Shown here: in pieces, positions 16,114 through 25,015 of the stretch
Layout: the number at the start of each line of letters is the position of its first letter
Numbering within the stretch: position 1 is the stretch's first letter
Assembly: GCF_001665625.1 (NCBI RefSeq)
Contig: NZ_LZSY01000014.1
Span: 1-64,000, forward strand
Reading direction: 5' to 3'
Source: Mycolicibacterium peregrinum
GTDB taxonomy: Bacteria; Actinomycetota; Actinomycetes; Mycobacteriales; Mycobacteriaceae
Length of the DNA stretch: 64,000 bases
Made by a program: the position numbers and the translations under genes
Notes under the pieces: model-generated
The model's database searches: none
What the model saw: the letters and a program-made list of their open reading frames with translations, nothing else
What the model was told of the DNA's origin: nothing

Positions 16114-17796
16114 ATGAGCGGTCGTCGCGCATCCCAAACGTGGCTCCCGGGACTGGAGCAGTTCACCGGCTACCAGCGGTCCTGGCTGCGTGGTGACGTC
16201 CTGGCCGGGGTGACGGTCGCGGCGTACCTGGTGCCGCAGGTGATGGCCTACGCGACGGTGGCCGGCCTGCCGCCGGTCGCGGGGTTGTGGGCCGCCCTGG
16301 TCCCCATGGCGGTCTATGCGCTGCTGGGTTCGTCACGGCAACTGTCGGTCGGGCCGGAATCCACCACGGCCCTGATGACGGCCACTGCACTGGCCCCGCT
16401 GGCCATCGGCGACCCGGCGCGCTACGCGGCGATGTCAGCGGTGCTGGCACTGCTGGTGGGAGCGATCTGCTTGACGGCCGGTCTGTGTCGGCTCGGGTTC
16501 CTGGCCGACCTGCTGTCGCGCCCGGTCCTGATCGGCTACATGACCGGGGTGGCGGTCATCATGATCAGCGGCCAGTTGGGGAAGGTCACCGGTGAGGATG
16601 TCACCGGTGACGAGTTCATCGACCAGGTCCGCTCTTTCATCAAGGAACTGCCGTCGCTGCATGTGCCGACGGTGATCTTGTCGGCCACGGTTCTGGCGCT
16701 GTTACTGGTGCTGTACCGGCTCTCGCCGCGGTTTCCCGGCCCGCTGGTGGCGGTACTGGCCGCCACGGCGGCGGTGTGGCTGTTCTCCCTGGACGACAAA
16801 GGAATCCGAGTGGTCGGTGGTATTCCGGCCGGGTTGCCGAGTCCGGCCCTTCCGCCGGTCCCGTTGACCGAACTGCTGGCCCTGGTGATCCCGGCGGTCG
16901 GTATTGCGGTTGTCGCGTTCTCCGACAACGCCCTGACTGCGCGCACCTTCGCCGCGCGCAAGGGTCAGACCATCGACGCCAACGCCGAACTGCGGGCGCT
17001 GGGAGTGTGCAACCTGACAGCCGGTGTCACACAGGGCTTTCCGGTCAGCTCCAGCGGTAGCCGTACCGCACTTGGAGACGCTGTGGGCAGCCGCACCCAG
17101 TTGTACTCGCTGGTGATGCTGGCCACGGTTCTTGTGGTCATGCTGGCTGGACGTGATCTGCTGGAACACTTCCCGATGGCCGCGCTGGGGGCACTTGTGG
17201 TCTACGCCGCGCTGCGCCTGATCGATGTGGCCGAGTTCCGGCGGCTCGCACGCTTCCGGCGCAGCGAGCTGGTCCTCGCCGTGGCCACCACGGTCGCGGT
17301 GCTGGGTCTCGGCGTCCTCTACGGGGTGCTGGTGGCTATCGCACTGTCCCTCATGGACGCGTTGCGTCGGATCGCTCGCCCACATGACAGCATCCTCGGC
17401 TATGTCCCGGGCATCGCGGGAATGCACGACGTCGATGACTATCCGGAGGCCGTGTCAGTTCCGGGATTGGTCGTCTACCGCTACGACGCCCCGCTGTTCT
17501 TCGCCAACGCCGAGGATTTCCGTGAGCGCGCATTGGCGGCAGTAGCGGAGGCCCACGACCCGGTGGAGTGGTTCGTGCTGAACGCGGAAGCGCAGGTGGA
17601 TCCCGACCTGACCGCTGTCGATGCGTTGGAGCAGTTGCGGCGTGAGCTGACCGCGCAGGGCGTCGTGTTCGCGATGGCCCGGGTCAAGTCGGATCTGCGC
17701 GACGACCTGGTGGCGGCGGGCTTCCTCGACCGCGTAGGTGCCGACCGGATTTTCCCCACCCTGCCGACCGCGGTGGAGGCGTTCCGCAACCGTTAG
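16114..17796 (+). CDS. SulP family anion (sulfate) permease
   Basis: This 560-residue protein is the same length as M. tuberculosis Rv1739c. The N-terminal membrane domain starts with RGDVLAGVTVAAYLVPQVMAYA and VAGLPPVAGLWAAL, the SulP signature region, followed by a GPESTTALM segment. A cytoplasmic STAS domain occupies about residues 435-555. The family moves sulfate, bicarbonate or related anions. Given the sulfotransferase and sulfatase-like genes 14 kb away, sulfate is an attractive but unproven substrate. Divergent from the uracil permease with an unusually short gap. Confidence 0.87.
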   Translation: MSGRRASQTWLPGLEQFTGYQRSWLRGDVLAGVTVAAYLVPQVMAYATVAGLPPVAGLWAALVPMAVYALLGSSRQLSVGPESTTALMTATALAPLAIGDPARYAAMSAVLALLVGAICLTAGLCRLGFLADLLSRPVLIGYMTGVAVIMISGQLGKVTGEDVTGDEFIDQVRSFIKELPSLHVPTVILSATVLALLLVLYRLSPRFPGPLVAVLAATAAVWLFSLDDKGIRVVGGIPAGLPSPALPPVPLTELLALVIPAVGIAVVAFSDNALTARTFAARKGQTIDANAELRALGVCNLTAGVTQGFPVSSSGSRTALGDAVGSRTQLYSLVMLATVLVVMLAGRDLLEHFPMAALGALVVYAALRLIDVAEFRRLARFRRSELVLAVATTVAVLGLGVLYGVLVAIALSLMDALRRIARPHDSILGYVPGIAGMHDVDDYPEAVSVPGLVVYRYDAPLFFANAEDFRERALAAVAEAHDPVEWFVLNAEAQVDPDLTAVDALEQLRRELTAQGVVFAMARVKSDLRDDLVAAGFLDRVGADRIFPTLPTAVEAFRNR

Positions 17797-17813
17797 GCGT
17801 CCTGCGGTTCGTA

Positions 17814-17874
17814 GCCGAGCGGCCACTTGTGTCACGCTGTTCGTGAAAGTCCGTGTCTTAACTGGCCACTCGGC
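17814..17874. terminator. Long inverted repeat between convergent genes
   Basis: GCCGAGCGGCCA (17814-17825) is matched by its inverse at 17863-17874 with one mismatch that would be a wobble pair in RNA; the loop is 37 nt. It sits between the ends of sulP and the APC permease and may act as a two-way terminator. No U-tract. Confidence 0.4.
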
Positions 17875-17879
17875 GCCGG

Positions 17880-19097
17880 TCAGCGCCGGCGCACGCCATA
17901 AATCACCGCACCGAGCGCCACCACGGCCAGCCCGGTGAGCACCGACGTCAGAGGCAGAGAAAAGGCCAGCACCAGGCAGCCGGCCAGGCCGAGCGCCGGA
18001 ATGACCCTCCGGCCCAGAGTCCAGGCGGCGGCATTCGCGATCGCGTAGTACAGCAGCACCGCGAACGACGAAAACCCTATCGCCCCACGCAGATCCACCA
18101 CGGCGGCCATGATGGCCACGACAATGCCGACCAGCACCTCGGCCCGGTGGGGCACAGCGAACCGCGGGTGGACGGCGGCCAATGCGTGCGGCAGGTGATG
18201 GTCGCGAGCCATCGCCAGCGTCGTGCGCGACACCCCGAGGATCAGGGCCAGTAGCGAGCCCAGCGCCGCGACCGCAGCTCCGGCCCGCACCACGGGTTGC
18301 CACTGCGGGGCGCCTGCCGCGGCCACCGCATCGGCCAGCGGTGCGGGTGCGGATGCCAGGCCCGAACTGCCCAGGACCGACAGCGCCGCGACGGCCACCA
18401 CCGCGTAGATCACCAGCGCGATACCGAGTGCGATCGGAATCGCGCGCGGGATGGTGCGCGCCGGGTCCCGGACTTCTTCACCCAGCGTGGCGATCCGGGC
18501 GTAACCGGCGAATGCGAAGAACAACAGGCCCGCGGCCTGGAGTGCACCGCGGGCGCCGACATCGTCACCGATATCCAGTCGGGAGAGGTCGGTGCTGCCG
18601 GAACCCGCGATGATCACCACGACCGCGGCCAGGACCGCCAGCACGCACGCGACGATGATCCGGGTGAGCAAGGCCGACTTCTGGATACCGGTGTAGTTCA
18701 CGACCGTCAACGCCACGACGGCGGCCACCGCCACGGCATGCGCCCATTGGGGCCAGACGTAGAGTCCGACCGTCAAAGCCATCGCCGCACACGACGCGGT
18801 CTTGCCGACGATGAAACTCCACCCGGCCGTGTAACCCCAGAACTCGCCGAGACGTTCGCGCCCGTAGACGTAGGTGCCGCCGGACTGCGGGTAGAGCGCG
18901 GCCAACCTAGCCGAGGACGTCGCGTTGCAGTAGGCGACGACGGCGGCGACGGCGAGGCCGATGAGCAGTCCGCTGCCGGCCGCGGCTGCTGCCGGGGCCA
19001 GGGCGGCGAAAATGCCCGCACCCACCATGGAGCCCAGGCCGATCACGACAGCGTCGGTGGTCCCGAGCCTGCGCTGCAGCCCGCCGGGCGTGGTCAC
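17880..19097 (-). CDS. APC superfamily amino acid permease
   Basis: This 405-residue transporter has about 12 helices. The first helix GLGSMVGAGIFAAL contains the GSMVGAGIF motif of APC carriers, where the unwound glycines bind the substrate amino group. ALYPQSGGTYVY follows, and GYARIATLGEEVRDPARTIP matches the conserved intracellular loop after helix 6. It is probably a cationic or neutral amino acid importer or exchanger; substrate cannot be set from sequence. Monocistronic, separated from the downstream thioesterase by 24 bp on the same strand. Confidence 0.85.
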   Translation of the reverse strand: MTTPGGLQRRLGTTDAVVIGLGSMVGAGIFAALAPAAAAAGSGLLIGLAVAAVVAYCNATSSARLAALYPQSGGTYVYGRERLGEFWGYTAGWSFIVGKTASCAAMALTVGLYVWPQWAHAVAVAAVVALTVVNYTGIQKSALLTRIIVACVLAVLAAVVVIIAGSGSTDLSRLDIGDDVGARGALQAAGLLFFAFAGYARIATLGEEVRDPARTIPRAIPIALGIALVIYAVVAVAALSVLGSSGLASAPAPLADAVAAAGAPQWQPVVRAGAAVAALGSLLALILGVSRTTLAMARDHHLPHALAAVHPRFAVPHRAEVLVGIVVAIMAAVVDLRGAIGFSSFAVLLYYAIANAAAWTLGRRVIPALGLAGCLVLAFSLPLTSVLTGLAVVALGAVIYGVRRR

Positions 19098-19121
19098 CCC
19101 GCGATAGTAGTGCCGTGACTG

Positions 19122-19769
19122 CTATCCGGCAGGTCGGCGTGGATGAAAGAAGACACCTTCAGCGCGGACCGTGATGCCGTCCGAGGTGGCGAGGTGGCCG
19201 ACGGCAAAAGTCTTGACTCCCTCTACCCGGTCGATGTGCGCCTCGGCGCGAACAGGTCCGAGCCGGGTCCCGGCTTCGTAGCGGAGGGTGAGTGTGCCGG
19301 TCACCGCAGGCCGCCCCGGCTGGTGCGCGGTTGCGCCGAGGACGTGGTCGAGCAGCAGCGCGCAGATTCCCCCGTGCACGTGGCCGGCGGGCCCTTCGTA
19401 GGCTGCGCCGAGCGTCACCTCCGCCCACACTCGGCCGTCGGGTTCATGGTGGACCGCCAACGGTGGAGCCAAGGCATTGCGGAGCCCGATGACGGCGTTC
19501 CCCCACGCCAGTGACTGGCCGTCGACTGCCTGTTGGACGCCGAACGAACCAGGGATCAGCGACTGGCTGAGTTCGCCTGCTGCCGCATCGATCTTCGCTT
19601 TGGCGGACAGGAGGGTGTCGAGATCGGCTTGACTTCGGATGGTCGCATCGACGAGTCGGCGGACGGAATCGGTGATGGACGCGTAAAGCGCTTCTGGGAC
19701 ATCGGTTTCGCTGTGTATGGACAATCCCTCACTCCGTCGTGGAATCGAGTCGCCGGTCATCGAAGCCAC
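19122..19769 (-). CDS. PaaI-type hotdog thioesterase
   Basis: The C-terminal half is a hotdog fold with YEGPAGHVHGGICALLLDHVLG, the PaaI/YiiD-type HGG(I) active-site segment, followed by GTLTLRYEAGTRLGPV. Such enzymes cleave acyl- or aryl-CoA thioesters. The N-terminal 90 residues are helical and not recognised. The annotated 215-residue form overlaps the upstream flavin reductase by 41 bp. A TTG at 19724, just after that gene's stop, would give about 200 residues without the overlap. Placement beside an HsaB-like reductase suggests a role in CoA-ester turnover of the catabolic island. Confidence 0.75.
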   Translation of the reverse strand: MASMTGDSIPRRSEGLSIHSETDVPEALYASITDSVRRLVDATIRSQADLDTLLSAKAKIDAAAGELSQSLIPGSFGVQQAVDGQSLAWGNAVIGLRNALAPPLAVHHEPDGRVWAEVTLGAAYEGPAGHVHGGICALLLDHVLGATAHQPGRPAVTGTLTLRYEAGTRLGPVRAEAHIDRVEGVKTFAVGHLATSDGITVRAEGVFFHPRRPAG

Positions 19770-20265
19770 CGTAATCGCCGCGGTAGAACAACAATGGCTG
19801 GCCGTCGTGGGCGCTCAACGAGGTGACGTGGGCGACGACGATGGTGTGGTCGCCCGCGCCGTGCTCGTACTCGAGGTCGGCTTCGATGGTGGCCAATGTG
19901 CCGTGTAGGCGCGGGGCGCCATTGTTGGCCGGGCTCCATCGGACTCCGGCGAACTTGTCCGCGCTGCTACGTGCGAACTGGGCGCATACCGCTTGCTGAT
20001 GGTCGGCCAGGATGTTGATACACATCCGGCCGGAAGCTCGGATCAGCGGCCACGTCGAGGAGGATCGTGACGGGCAGAACGACACATAGGGCGGCTCCAG
20101 CGACACTGATGTAACCGATTGACAGGTGAAACCCAGCGGTCGCTGCCCGTCGTGGCCGGTGATGACAGCGATGCCGGTGCAGAAGTGGCCGAGCACCGCC
20201 CGCATGTCCTGAGGACCGGGTGGTTGGGGTGGGCTGCCCAGTGTCGCAGTGCTGTCGAGTCCCAT
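19729..20265 (-). CDS. HsaB-like flavin reductase
   Basis: This 178-residue FMN-binding split-barrel flavin:NAD(P)H reductase strongly resembles HsaB, the reductase partner of the steroid hydroxylase HsaA. The pattern MRAVLGHFCTGIAVIT, GFTCQSVTSVSLEPPYVSFCP, SGRMCINIL, DKFAGV and C-terminal PLLFYRGDYGG is shared with Rv3567c as I recall it. ATG 20265 is chosen for its GGGAG 8 nt upstream and because the preceding in-frame residues are not family-like. An HsaA-like oxygenase is encoded at 55.2 kb, so the two components would be unlinked by 35 kb. Other two-component monooxygenases could also use it. Confidence 0.8.
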   Translation of the reverse strand: MGLDSTATLGSPPQPPGPQDMRAVLGHFCTGIAVITGHDGQRPLGFTCQSVTSVSLEPPYVSFCPSRSSSTWPLIRASGRMCINILADHQQAVCAQFARSSADKFAGVRWSPANNGAPRLHGTLATIEADLEYEHGAGDHTIVVAHVTSLSAHDGQPLLFYRGDYGGFDDRRLDSTTE

Positions 20266-20378
20266 CGCTGCGTCTCCCTCATCTCGTGTCGTCAACCAGA
20301 TTCGTCGAGACATGGACCGTGGGCAACGGCGTCTCCCGGTCAGCGGTTCGGCCGGACAAGTGTCGTGACCTCGATTGT

Positions 20379-20384
20379 TACCCT
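20379..20384 (+). promoter_or_regulatory. -10 hexamer for leaderless PadR gene
   Basis: TACCCT ends 6 nt before the ATG at 20391 and no Shine-Dalgarno is present. Leaderless transcription is inferred. Confidence 0.4.
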
Positions 20385-20390
20385 TGCACC

Positions 20391-21056
20391 ATGGAAGAAT
20401 CCGAGCAGGCAGCCAAGCCGGCGCTCGCCGCCACCAGCTGGGCGCTGCTCGGGTTGCTGTCGTATGAGCAAGAACTCTCCGGCTACGACATCCGCAAATG
20501 GCTCCACTGGAGCATGCGCTATTACTACGGCAGTCCGGCTTACAGCCAGATCTACTCCGATCTGAAGAAGCTCGAAAAGATGGGTTACCTGACCTCGCGG
20601 GTGGACGGGACCGGCACGCGAAACCGCCGGCTCTACAAGATCACCGAATCCGGTCTGGATGCCGTCACGCAGTGGGCCAGGAAGACACCGCCGGATCCGC
20701 CGTCGTTGAAGCACCCGGCGCTCATGCGGGTGACGATGGGTCACCTGAGTGACCCCGCCACGCTGAAGCAGATGCTGCAGGAGCATCTTGCCTACGTGGA
20801 TGGGATGCAACGAGATGCCGCCAAGGAGGCCCGTTGGTCCGGAGCCGACCCAGCGTGGGCATATGCCAAGATCGCGTTGGATTGGGCGGATCGCTACTAC
20901 GCGTCCGAGCGGGAACTCACCCTGCAGCTGATCAAAGATCTCGACGAAGCCGAAGCCAAATTCCCGAAAGTCGGTGAAGGCGCGAAGATACCGTGGCCAG
21001 ATCCCGCCTACTGGTACGAAATCGAACGGAAAGCCGACGCCGAAGACGCCGACTGA
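20391..21056 (+). CDS. PadR family transcriptional regulator
   Basis: This 221-residue regulator has a PadR winged helix: LGLLSYEQELSGYDIRKWL, YSQIYSDLKKLEKMGYLTS and RRLYKITESGLDAVTQW (about residues 15-95). A Vir_C-like helical dimerisation domain with conserved tryptophans (AWAYAKIALDWADRYY) follows. PadR proteins usually repress an adjacent gene and release on binding a phenolic or other small ligand. Divergent from the flavin reductase (starts 125 bp apart) and convergent with kstD, so both are candidate targets. The start is inferred from the leaderless -10 spacing. Confidence 0.85.
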   Translation: MEESEQAAKPALAATSWALLGLLSYEQELSGYDIRKWLHWSMRYYYGSPAYSQIYSDLKKLEKMGYLTSRVDGTGTRNRRLYKITESGLDAVTQWARKTPPDPPSLKHPALMRVTMGHLSDPATLKQMLQEHLAYVDGMQRDAAKEARWSGADPAWAYAKIALDWADRYYASERELTLQLIKDLDEAEAKFPKVGEGAKIPWPDPAYWYEIERKADAEDAD

Positions 21057-21082
21057 CTCTGTCCTTTGGTATTTCGGGCCGG

Positions 21083-22786
21083 TTATCTTCCGGCAGCGTC
21101 GAGTGCGGCGATATAGCCATAGACCAATCCCTGTGCGATGGTCGCCCCGGCACCGGGATAGGTGTGGCCGAAGGCGTTGGCGGCGGTGTTGCCGATCGCA
21201 TACAGCCCGTCGATGACGGTGCCGTCCTCGCGAAGCACGTGGGCGTGGGCGTCGGCTCGCAGACCGCCGCACGTACCCAGGTCGCTCAGCACCATCTTTA
21301 CCGCGTAGAACGGGCCTTTGACCAGCGGGCGCAGGTTGGGGTTCGGTGTGACCGTGGGGTCGCCGTAGTAACGGTCGTAGGCGCTGCGGCCGCGTTCGAA
21401 GTCGGGATCCTCACCGGCGAACGAGTTCTCGTTGAATCGCCTGACGGTGGCCGAGAAGCTGTCCTGCGGCACCCGCATCTTGGCTGCCAGCTCGGTGAAA
21501 TTGTCTGCCTTGACCGCGATTCCGGCGTCATACCAGGTCTGTGGGATCGGCATGCGTGGAAACAGTTCGGCGGCAAAGACGTAGCTGTTGCGGTACTGCT
21601 GGTCGAAGACGATCCACATGTCTTCGACCGGCGTACCGGCTTTTTCGAGCTCCAGGATGCGTTGCCCGAAGCTCATGTAGTCGGCCGATTCGTTGGCGAA
21701 CCGATGACCGTCCTGGTCGACGATGAACGATCCGGGCAGCGATCGTTCGGCGAGCATCACCGCTGGGGCGGCGCCCGGCAGTGGGGCGACGGCGGGAAAC
21801 CACCAGGATTGATCCATCAAAGTGATGTCGGCACCGACATCCTGGCCCAATCGGATGGCGTCGCCGGTGTTGGATTCTGCACCCAGGCTGAGATTGCTTC
21901 CCAGAGACTCGGATTGGAACTTGTGGCGCATGTCCATGTGGTGATCGAAGCCGCCGGCCGCGAGCACGACACCGCGCCGCGCGGTGACGGTGAACGTCTT
22001 GTCGCCATGCTCGACGACGGCGCCGGTGACTCGGCCTCCGTCGGTGACCAGCTCGGTCAGTGAGGTGTCGAGCCAGATCGGGATGCCGGCACGAATTGCT
22101 CCGGCGAACAGGCCCGCGGCCAGCGCCTGGCCGCCGGCGGCGTAGCGCCTGCCGAGCGCGAGCCCGCCGATGCCCTGGGCAAGTCGTTTGGCGATGGTGG
22201 GCAGCCCTTTTCGTGGCACCCGGCTCATCAGGTTCAGCCAGCGGTAGTCGGCACCTGTGGTCGGCATCGGAATCTTGACTTCCATGACACCGGGCCGCAG
22301 GTCGGCCAGGTATTCGCCGAGCACAGCCGTGTTGAACGGGCGACATTCACAAGTGCGCCCTGCCGCCGATCCACCGGGTGCCTCGGGGTGATAGTCGGAG
22401 TACTCCTTGGCCCAGAACAGCTTCATGGGCGTGGTTCGGCGCAACATTTCGACCGTTGCCGGCAGGTTGTCGAGGTATGCGGCGGAACGCTCCGGTGGCG
22501 CGGAATCCCCGACGACCGATTCCAGGTACGTGTGTGCCCGAGACACGGGGTCGTTGCCGCCGCAGTCCTCGATCACCGGGCTCGACGGCAACCAGAGCGC
22601 ACCACCGGATCGGGCCGTCGAGCCGCCGACGTAGGACGACTTCTCGACGACGAGAACGGACAACCCCTGCTCGCGGGCTGCCAGGGCGGCGGCGAGGCCG
22701 GTACCGGATCCGACGACGAGAAGGTCTACGTCGGTGGCGGCAACGGGCAGCCCGGCGGGAATGGTCTTGTGGGTGGTGACGGTCAC
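21083..22786 (-). CDS. kstD: 3-Ketosteroid delta1-dehydrogenase-like flavoprotein (KstD)
   Basis: KstD inserts the C1-C2 double bond in ring A of 3-ketosteroids. The 567-residue protein shows the FAD fold VDLLVVGSGTGLAAALAAREQG near the N terminus, then VEKSSYVGGSTARSGGALWLP. The C-terminal GNTAANAFGHTYPGAGATIAQG, with conserved Tyr and Gly, is the KstD catalytic/FAD-contact segment. Length is close to the 563-residue Rv3537. GTG 22786 is preferred over a TTG 30 nt upstream. The gene is divergent from kshA, and the two enzymes act on successive steps that open ring B. Substrate preference among KstD paralogues cannot be told from sequence. Confidence 0.87.
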   Translation of the reverse strand: MTVTTHKTIPAGLPVAATDVDLLVVGSGTGLAAALAAREQGLSVLVVEKSSYVGGSTARSGGALWLPSSPVIEDCGGNDPVSRAHTYLESVVGDSAPPERSAAYLDNLPATVEMLRRTTPMKLFWAKEYSDYHPEAPGGSAAGRTCECRPFNTAVLGEYLADLRPGVMEVKIPMPTTGADYRWLNLMSRVPRKGLPTIAKRLAQGIGGLALGRRYAAGGQALAAGLFAGAIRAGIPIWLDTSLTELVTDGGRVTGAVVEHGDKTFTVTARRGVVLAAGGFDHHMDMRHKFQSESLGSNLSLGAESNTGDAIRLGQDVGADITLMDQSWWFPAVAPLPGAAPAVMLAERSLPGSFIVDQDGHRFANESADYMSFGQRILELEKAGTPVEDMWIVFDQQYRNSYVFAAELFPRMPIPQTWYDAGIAVKADNFTELAAKMRVPQDSFSATVRRFNENSFAGEDPDFERGRSAYDRYYGDPTVTPNPNLRPLVKGPFYAVKMVLSDLGTCGGLRADAHAHVLREDGTVIDGLYAIGNTAANAFGHTYPGAGATIAQGLVYGYIAALDAAGR

Positions 22787-22888
22787 GACCGAAGACGATA
22801 GGGCGATAACCGGCAAAGTTGATTCTGGTCTCCTGTTGAGCGGAACACTGACCTTCCCGCCGGTGCGTCATCGCAGTTCAATGGGGCC

Positions 22889-24034
22889 ATGACGACGCAC
22901 GCAGATACCGACGAAATTCGGTTGATCGAGGCCGGTTCGGTACCCACCAGATTCGCCCGCGGCTGGCACTGCCTGGGGCTGGTCCGCGAATTCGGTGATG
23001 GAAAGCCTCACCAGATCAACGCCTTCGGGCAGAAGCTGGTGGTGTTCCGGGGGGAGGACGGCGCCATCAACGTGCTCGACGGGTACTGCCGGCATATGGG
23101 CGGGGACCTCTCGCAGGGGACGGTGAAGGGCAACGAGATCGCTTGCCCGTTCCACGATTGGCGCTGGGGCGGCGACGGCCGCTGCAAGATGGTGCCCTAC
23201 AGCAAGCGCACCCCCCGATTGGCGAGGACCGCGGCCTGGCCCACGATGGAGCAGGACGGCATGCTGTTCGTCTGGAATGACCCCGAGCGCAAGCCGCCGC
23301 CGGCGGATATGACTATTCCGCGCATCGAGGGGGCCACCAGCGATGGGTGGACCGAATGGCACTGGTACACGACGGTCGTCAACACAAACTGCCGCGAGAT
23401 CATCGACAACGTCGTCGACATGGCGCATTTCTTCTACATCCACGGTTCGCTTCCCACGCATTTCAAGAACATTTTCGAAGGCCAAGTCGCGACTCAGTAC
23501 ATGAAGAGTGCAGGCCGGCCGGATATCGGCGATCCCGAGGGGTCCAAGCTGCTCGGCACCACCTCGCTGGCCGCCTACCATGGCCCGTCGTTCATGATCG
23601 ATGATCTGACCTATCACTACCAGGAGTTCGACCAGCGCACGGTCTTGATCAACTGCCACTACCCGATCGACGCCAATTCTTTTGTGCTGCAGTACGGCAT
23701 CGTGGTGGAAAAGAATGCTGCCATGCCGGAGGAACTCGCCATGGAGACCGCCATCGCACTCGGCGACTTCGTCAAGATGGGATTCGAGCAGGACGTCGAG
23801 ATCTGGCGCAACAAGACCCGGATCGACAATCCGCTGCTCGTGGAAGAGGACGGGCCGGTGTACCAGCTGCGGCGCTGGTATGAGCAGTTCTATGTCGATG
23901 CGGCGGACGTCGCGCCGGACATGGTGGACCGCTTCGAATTCGAGCTGGACACCACCCGGCCGTATGAGGCTTGGATGAGGGAAGTCGAAGCCAATCTCGC
24001 TGCCCGCGCCGCCACCTCCGGGTCCGTGGGGTGA
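22889..24034 (+). CDS. kshA: 3-Ketosteroid 9alpha-hydroxylase oxygenase (KshA-like)
   Basis: This Rieske oxygenase 9alpha-hydroxylates ring B; combined with KstD activity this opens the ring spontaneously. The 381-residue protein has Rieske ligands Cys67, His69, Cys86 and His89, and the mononuclear iron motif DNVVDMAHFFYIHG with His180 and His185, matching His181/His186 of M. tuberculosis KshA. FARGWHCLG and FHDWRWGGDG are typical KshA segments. It needs a KshB-type reductase; one is encoded at 56.4 kb. Followed two bases later by a small cysteine-motif protein in the same operon. Confidence 0.9.
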   Translation: MTTHADTDEIRLIEAGSVPTRFARGWHCLGLVREFGDGKPHQINAFGQKLVVFRGEDGAINVLDGYCRHMGGDLSQGTVKGNEIACPFHDWRWGGDGRCKMVPYSKRTPRLARTAAWPTMEQDGMLFVWNDPERKPPPADMTIPRIEGATSDGWTEWHWYTTVVNTNCREIIDNVVDMAHFFYIHGSLPTHFKNIFEGQVATQYMKSAGRPDIGDPEGSKLLGTTSLAAYHGPSFMIDDLTYHYQEFDQRTVLINCHYPIDANSFVLQYGIVVEKNAAMPEELAMETAIALGDFVKMGFEQDVEIWRNKTRIDNPLLVEEDGPVYQLRRWYEQFYVDAADVAPDMVDRFEFELDTTRPYEAWMREVEANLAARAATSGSVG

Positions 24035-24036
24035 AG

Positions 24037-24315
24037 ATGGCTGTCCGCCCGGACAATCGTCTCGACGACGCGCCGATGACGCCGGTGACGTGCGCGCGCT
24101 GTGGCGCCGGTGTCGAGGTGCGCAAGAGCAGCTGGAACCAGACCAGCGTTCAGTGGACCGGTACTGCCCTGGCCCGCTGCGAAGAGCGTTGCACAGCGGC
24201 ACAGTTGGTCGGCGACGGTGGGCACGGTTTGTTCCTTGCCTGCTCGGCTTTGGGTGTTTCCATAGTCGACGCAGTGAGTTCGGGAGCGTTGAGGGTCGTC
24301 GACGAGACGTCGTGA
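24037..24315 (+). CDS. Small CxxC/CxxxC protein in the kshA operon
   Basis: This 92-residue protein has TCARCGAGVEV near residue 20 and ARCEERCTAA near residue 48, a layout suited to zinc or an iron-sulfur centre. I do not recognise a characterised family. The ATG lies 2 nt after the kshA stop and GGTGAAG precedes it, so the two are co-translated. A small protein gene also flanks kshA in other mycobacteria (Rv3527 region), but I cannot confirm homology. It could assist cluster assembly, electron transfer or oxygenase stability. Ends beside a terminator-like hairpin. Confidence 0.65.
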   Translation: MAVRPDNRLDDAPMTPVTCARCGAGVEVRKSSWNQTSVQWTGTALARCEERCTAAQLVGDGGHGLFLACSALGVSIVDAVSSGALRVVDETS

Positions 24316-24324
24316 AGCCGGGAG

Positions 24325-24356
24325 ACCGTCGGCTACCCCTTCAGGAGGCCGACGGT
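24325..24356. terminator. 9-bp hairpin between convergent kshA operon and TetR gene
   Basis: ACCGTCGGC (24325-24333) pairs perfectly with GCCGACGGT (24348-24356) across a 14-nt loop. It lies at the junction of two convergent genes. No U-tract, so it is a probable rather than certain terminator. Confidence 0.5.
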
Positions 24357-24956
24357 ACGGGCGATCCGTTCTGACAGTTCCGCCACCGCGATGCGCTGCT
24401 GAGCGAATGCTGCGACATTGGACATCCAGACGTCGGAGAGGATTTCGGCAGCGCCGATCTCTCTCGTCGCCGAATTTTCGCCTCCGACGGCACGAACAAA
24501 GATCCGAACGGTCTGCCGTCGCACCAGGTCGGCCTGGGTCGCAGCAGCGCCGTCGGCATAGAGGTACGGGCGAATCATGGCTTCGGCAAATTGTGGTGAC
24601 GAGCAGAGCCTGCCGGTGAGTGCCTGGGAGACCTGCAGCAGACGTTGAAACGGATCCGTGTCGCTGGTGCCGCAACGATACTCAGTTTCGAAATCCCACA
24701 GCCATTCGTAAAAACATGCGAGCAGCAGGTCGTCCTTCGATGGGAAGTATTGGTACACAGTGCTGGCCGACATGCCCGCCATCGCGGCGACTGTACGGAT
24801 CTGGCATGCGTCGTAGCCCTGGAGAGCCAGTGACGTCGCGGCATTGACGATCCGCTCGCGACGCGCCATCCGGCGCGCAGTGAGTTCTGTTGTCCCCGAG
24901 TATGATTCGCGAGCCATCAGGCACGTCGTCTCCACATTCAACTCAGATGACCTCAC
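24333..24956 (-). CDS. KstR-like TetR regulator
   Basis: This 207-residue TetR protein has an HTH at about residues 33-78 (RRERIVNAATSLALQGYD, IRTVAAMAGMSASTVYQYFPSKDDLL). Its ligand domain resembles KstR: FAEAMIRPYLYADGAAATQ and ILSDVWMSNVAAF echo the TEAMTRAYVFADASAA and ISDVWLSNLLAW segments of KstR as I recall them. KstR proteins repress steroid genes and respond to steroid-CoA thioesters. Likely targets are kshA/kstD next door. The start is uncertain: GTG 24956, GTG 24935 and ATG 24917 are all possible and none has an ideal ribosome binding site. Confidence 0.8.
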   Translation of the reverse strand: MRSSELNVETTCLMARESYSGTTELTARRMARRERIVNAATSLALQGYDACQIRTVAAMAGMSASTVYQYFPSKDDLLLACFYEWLWDFETEYRCGTSDTDPFQRLLQVSQALTGRLCSSPQFAEAMIRPYLYADGAAATQADLVRRQTVRIFVRAVGGENSATREIGAAEILSDVWMSNVAAFAQQRIAVAELSERIARTVGLLKG

Positions 24957-25015
24957 GATGACAACACTAGGTTCGCCTCAGCTGTTTGAGCACCCGTGCT
25001 CTCGCTGACCGGGCA

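Noticed and set aside
14714..16132. Arg-rich antisense-type frame over the uracil permease
   Set aside because: It shares the DNA of a clear NCS2 transporter in another frame and has shadow composition (RR, GR, HR runs).
24955..24985. Possible KstR operator (AAC-ACTAG-GTT) before the TetR gene
   Set aside because: The spacing does not fit the TNNAACNNGTTNNA consensus of KstR.
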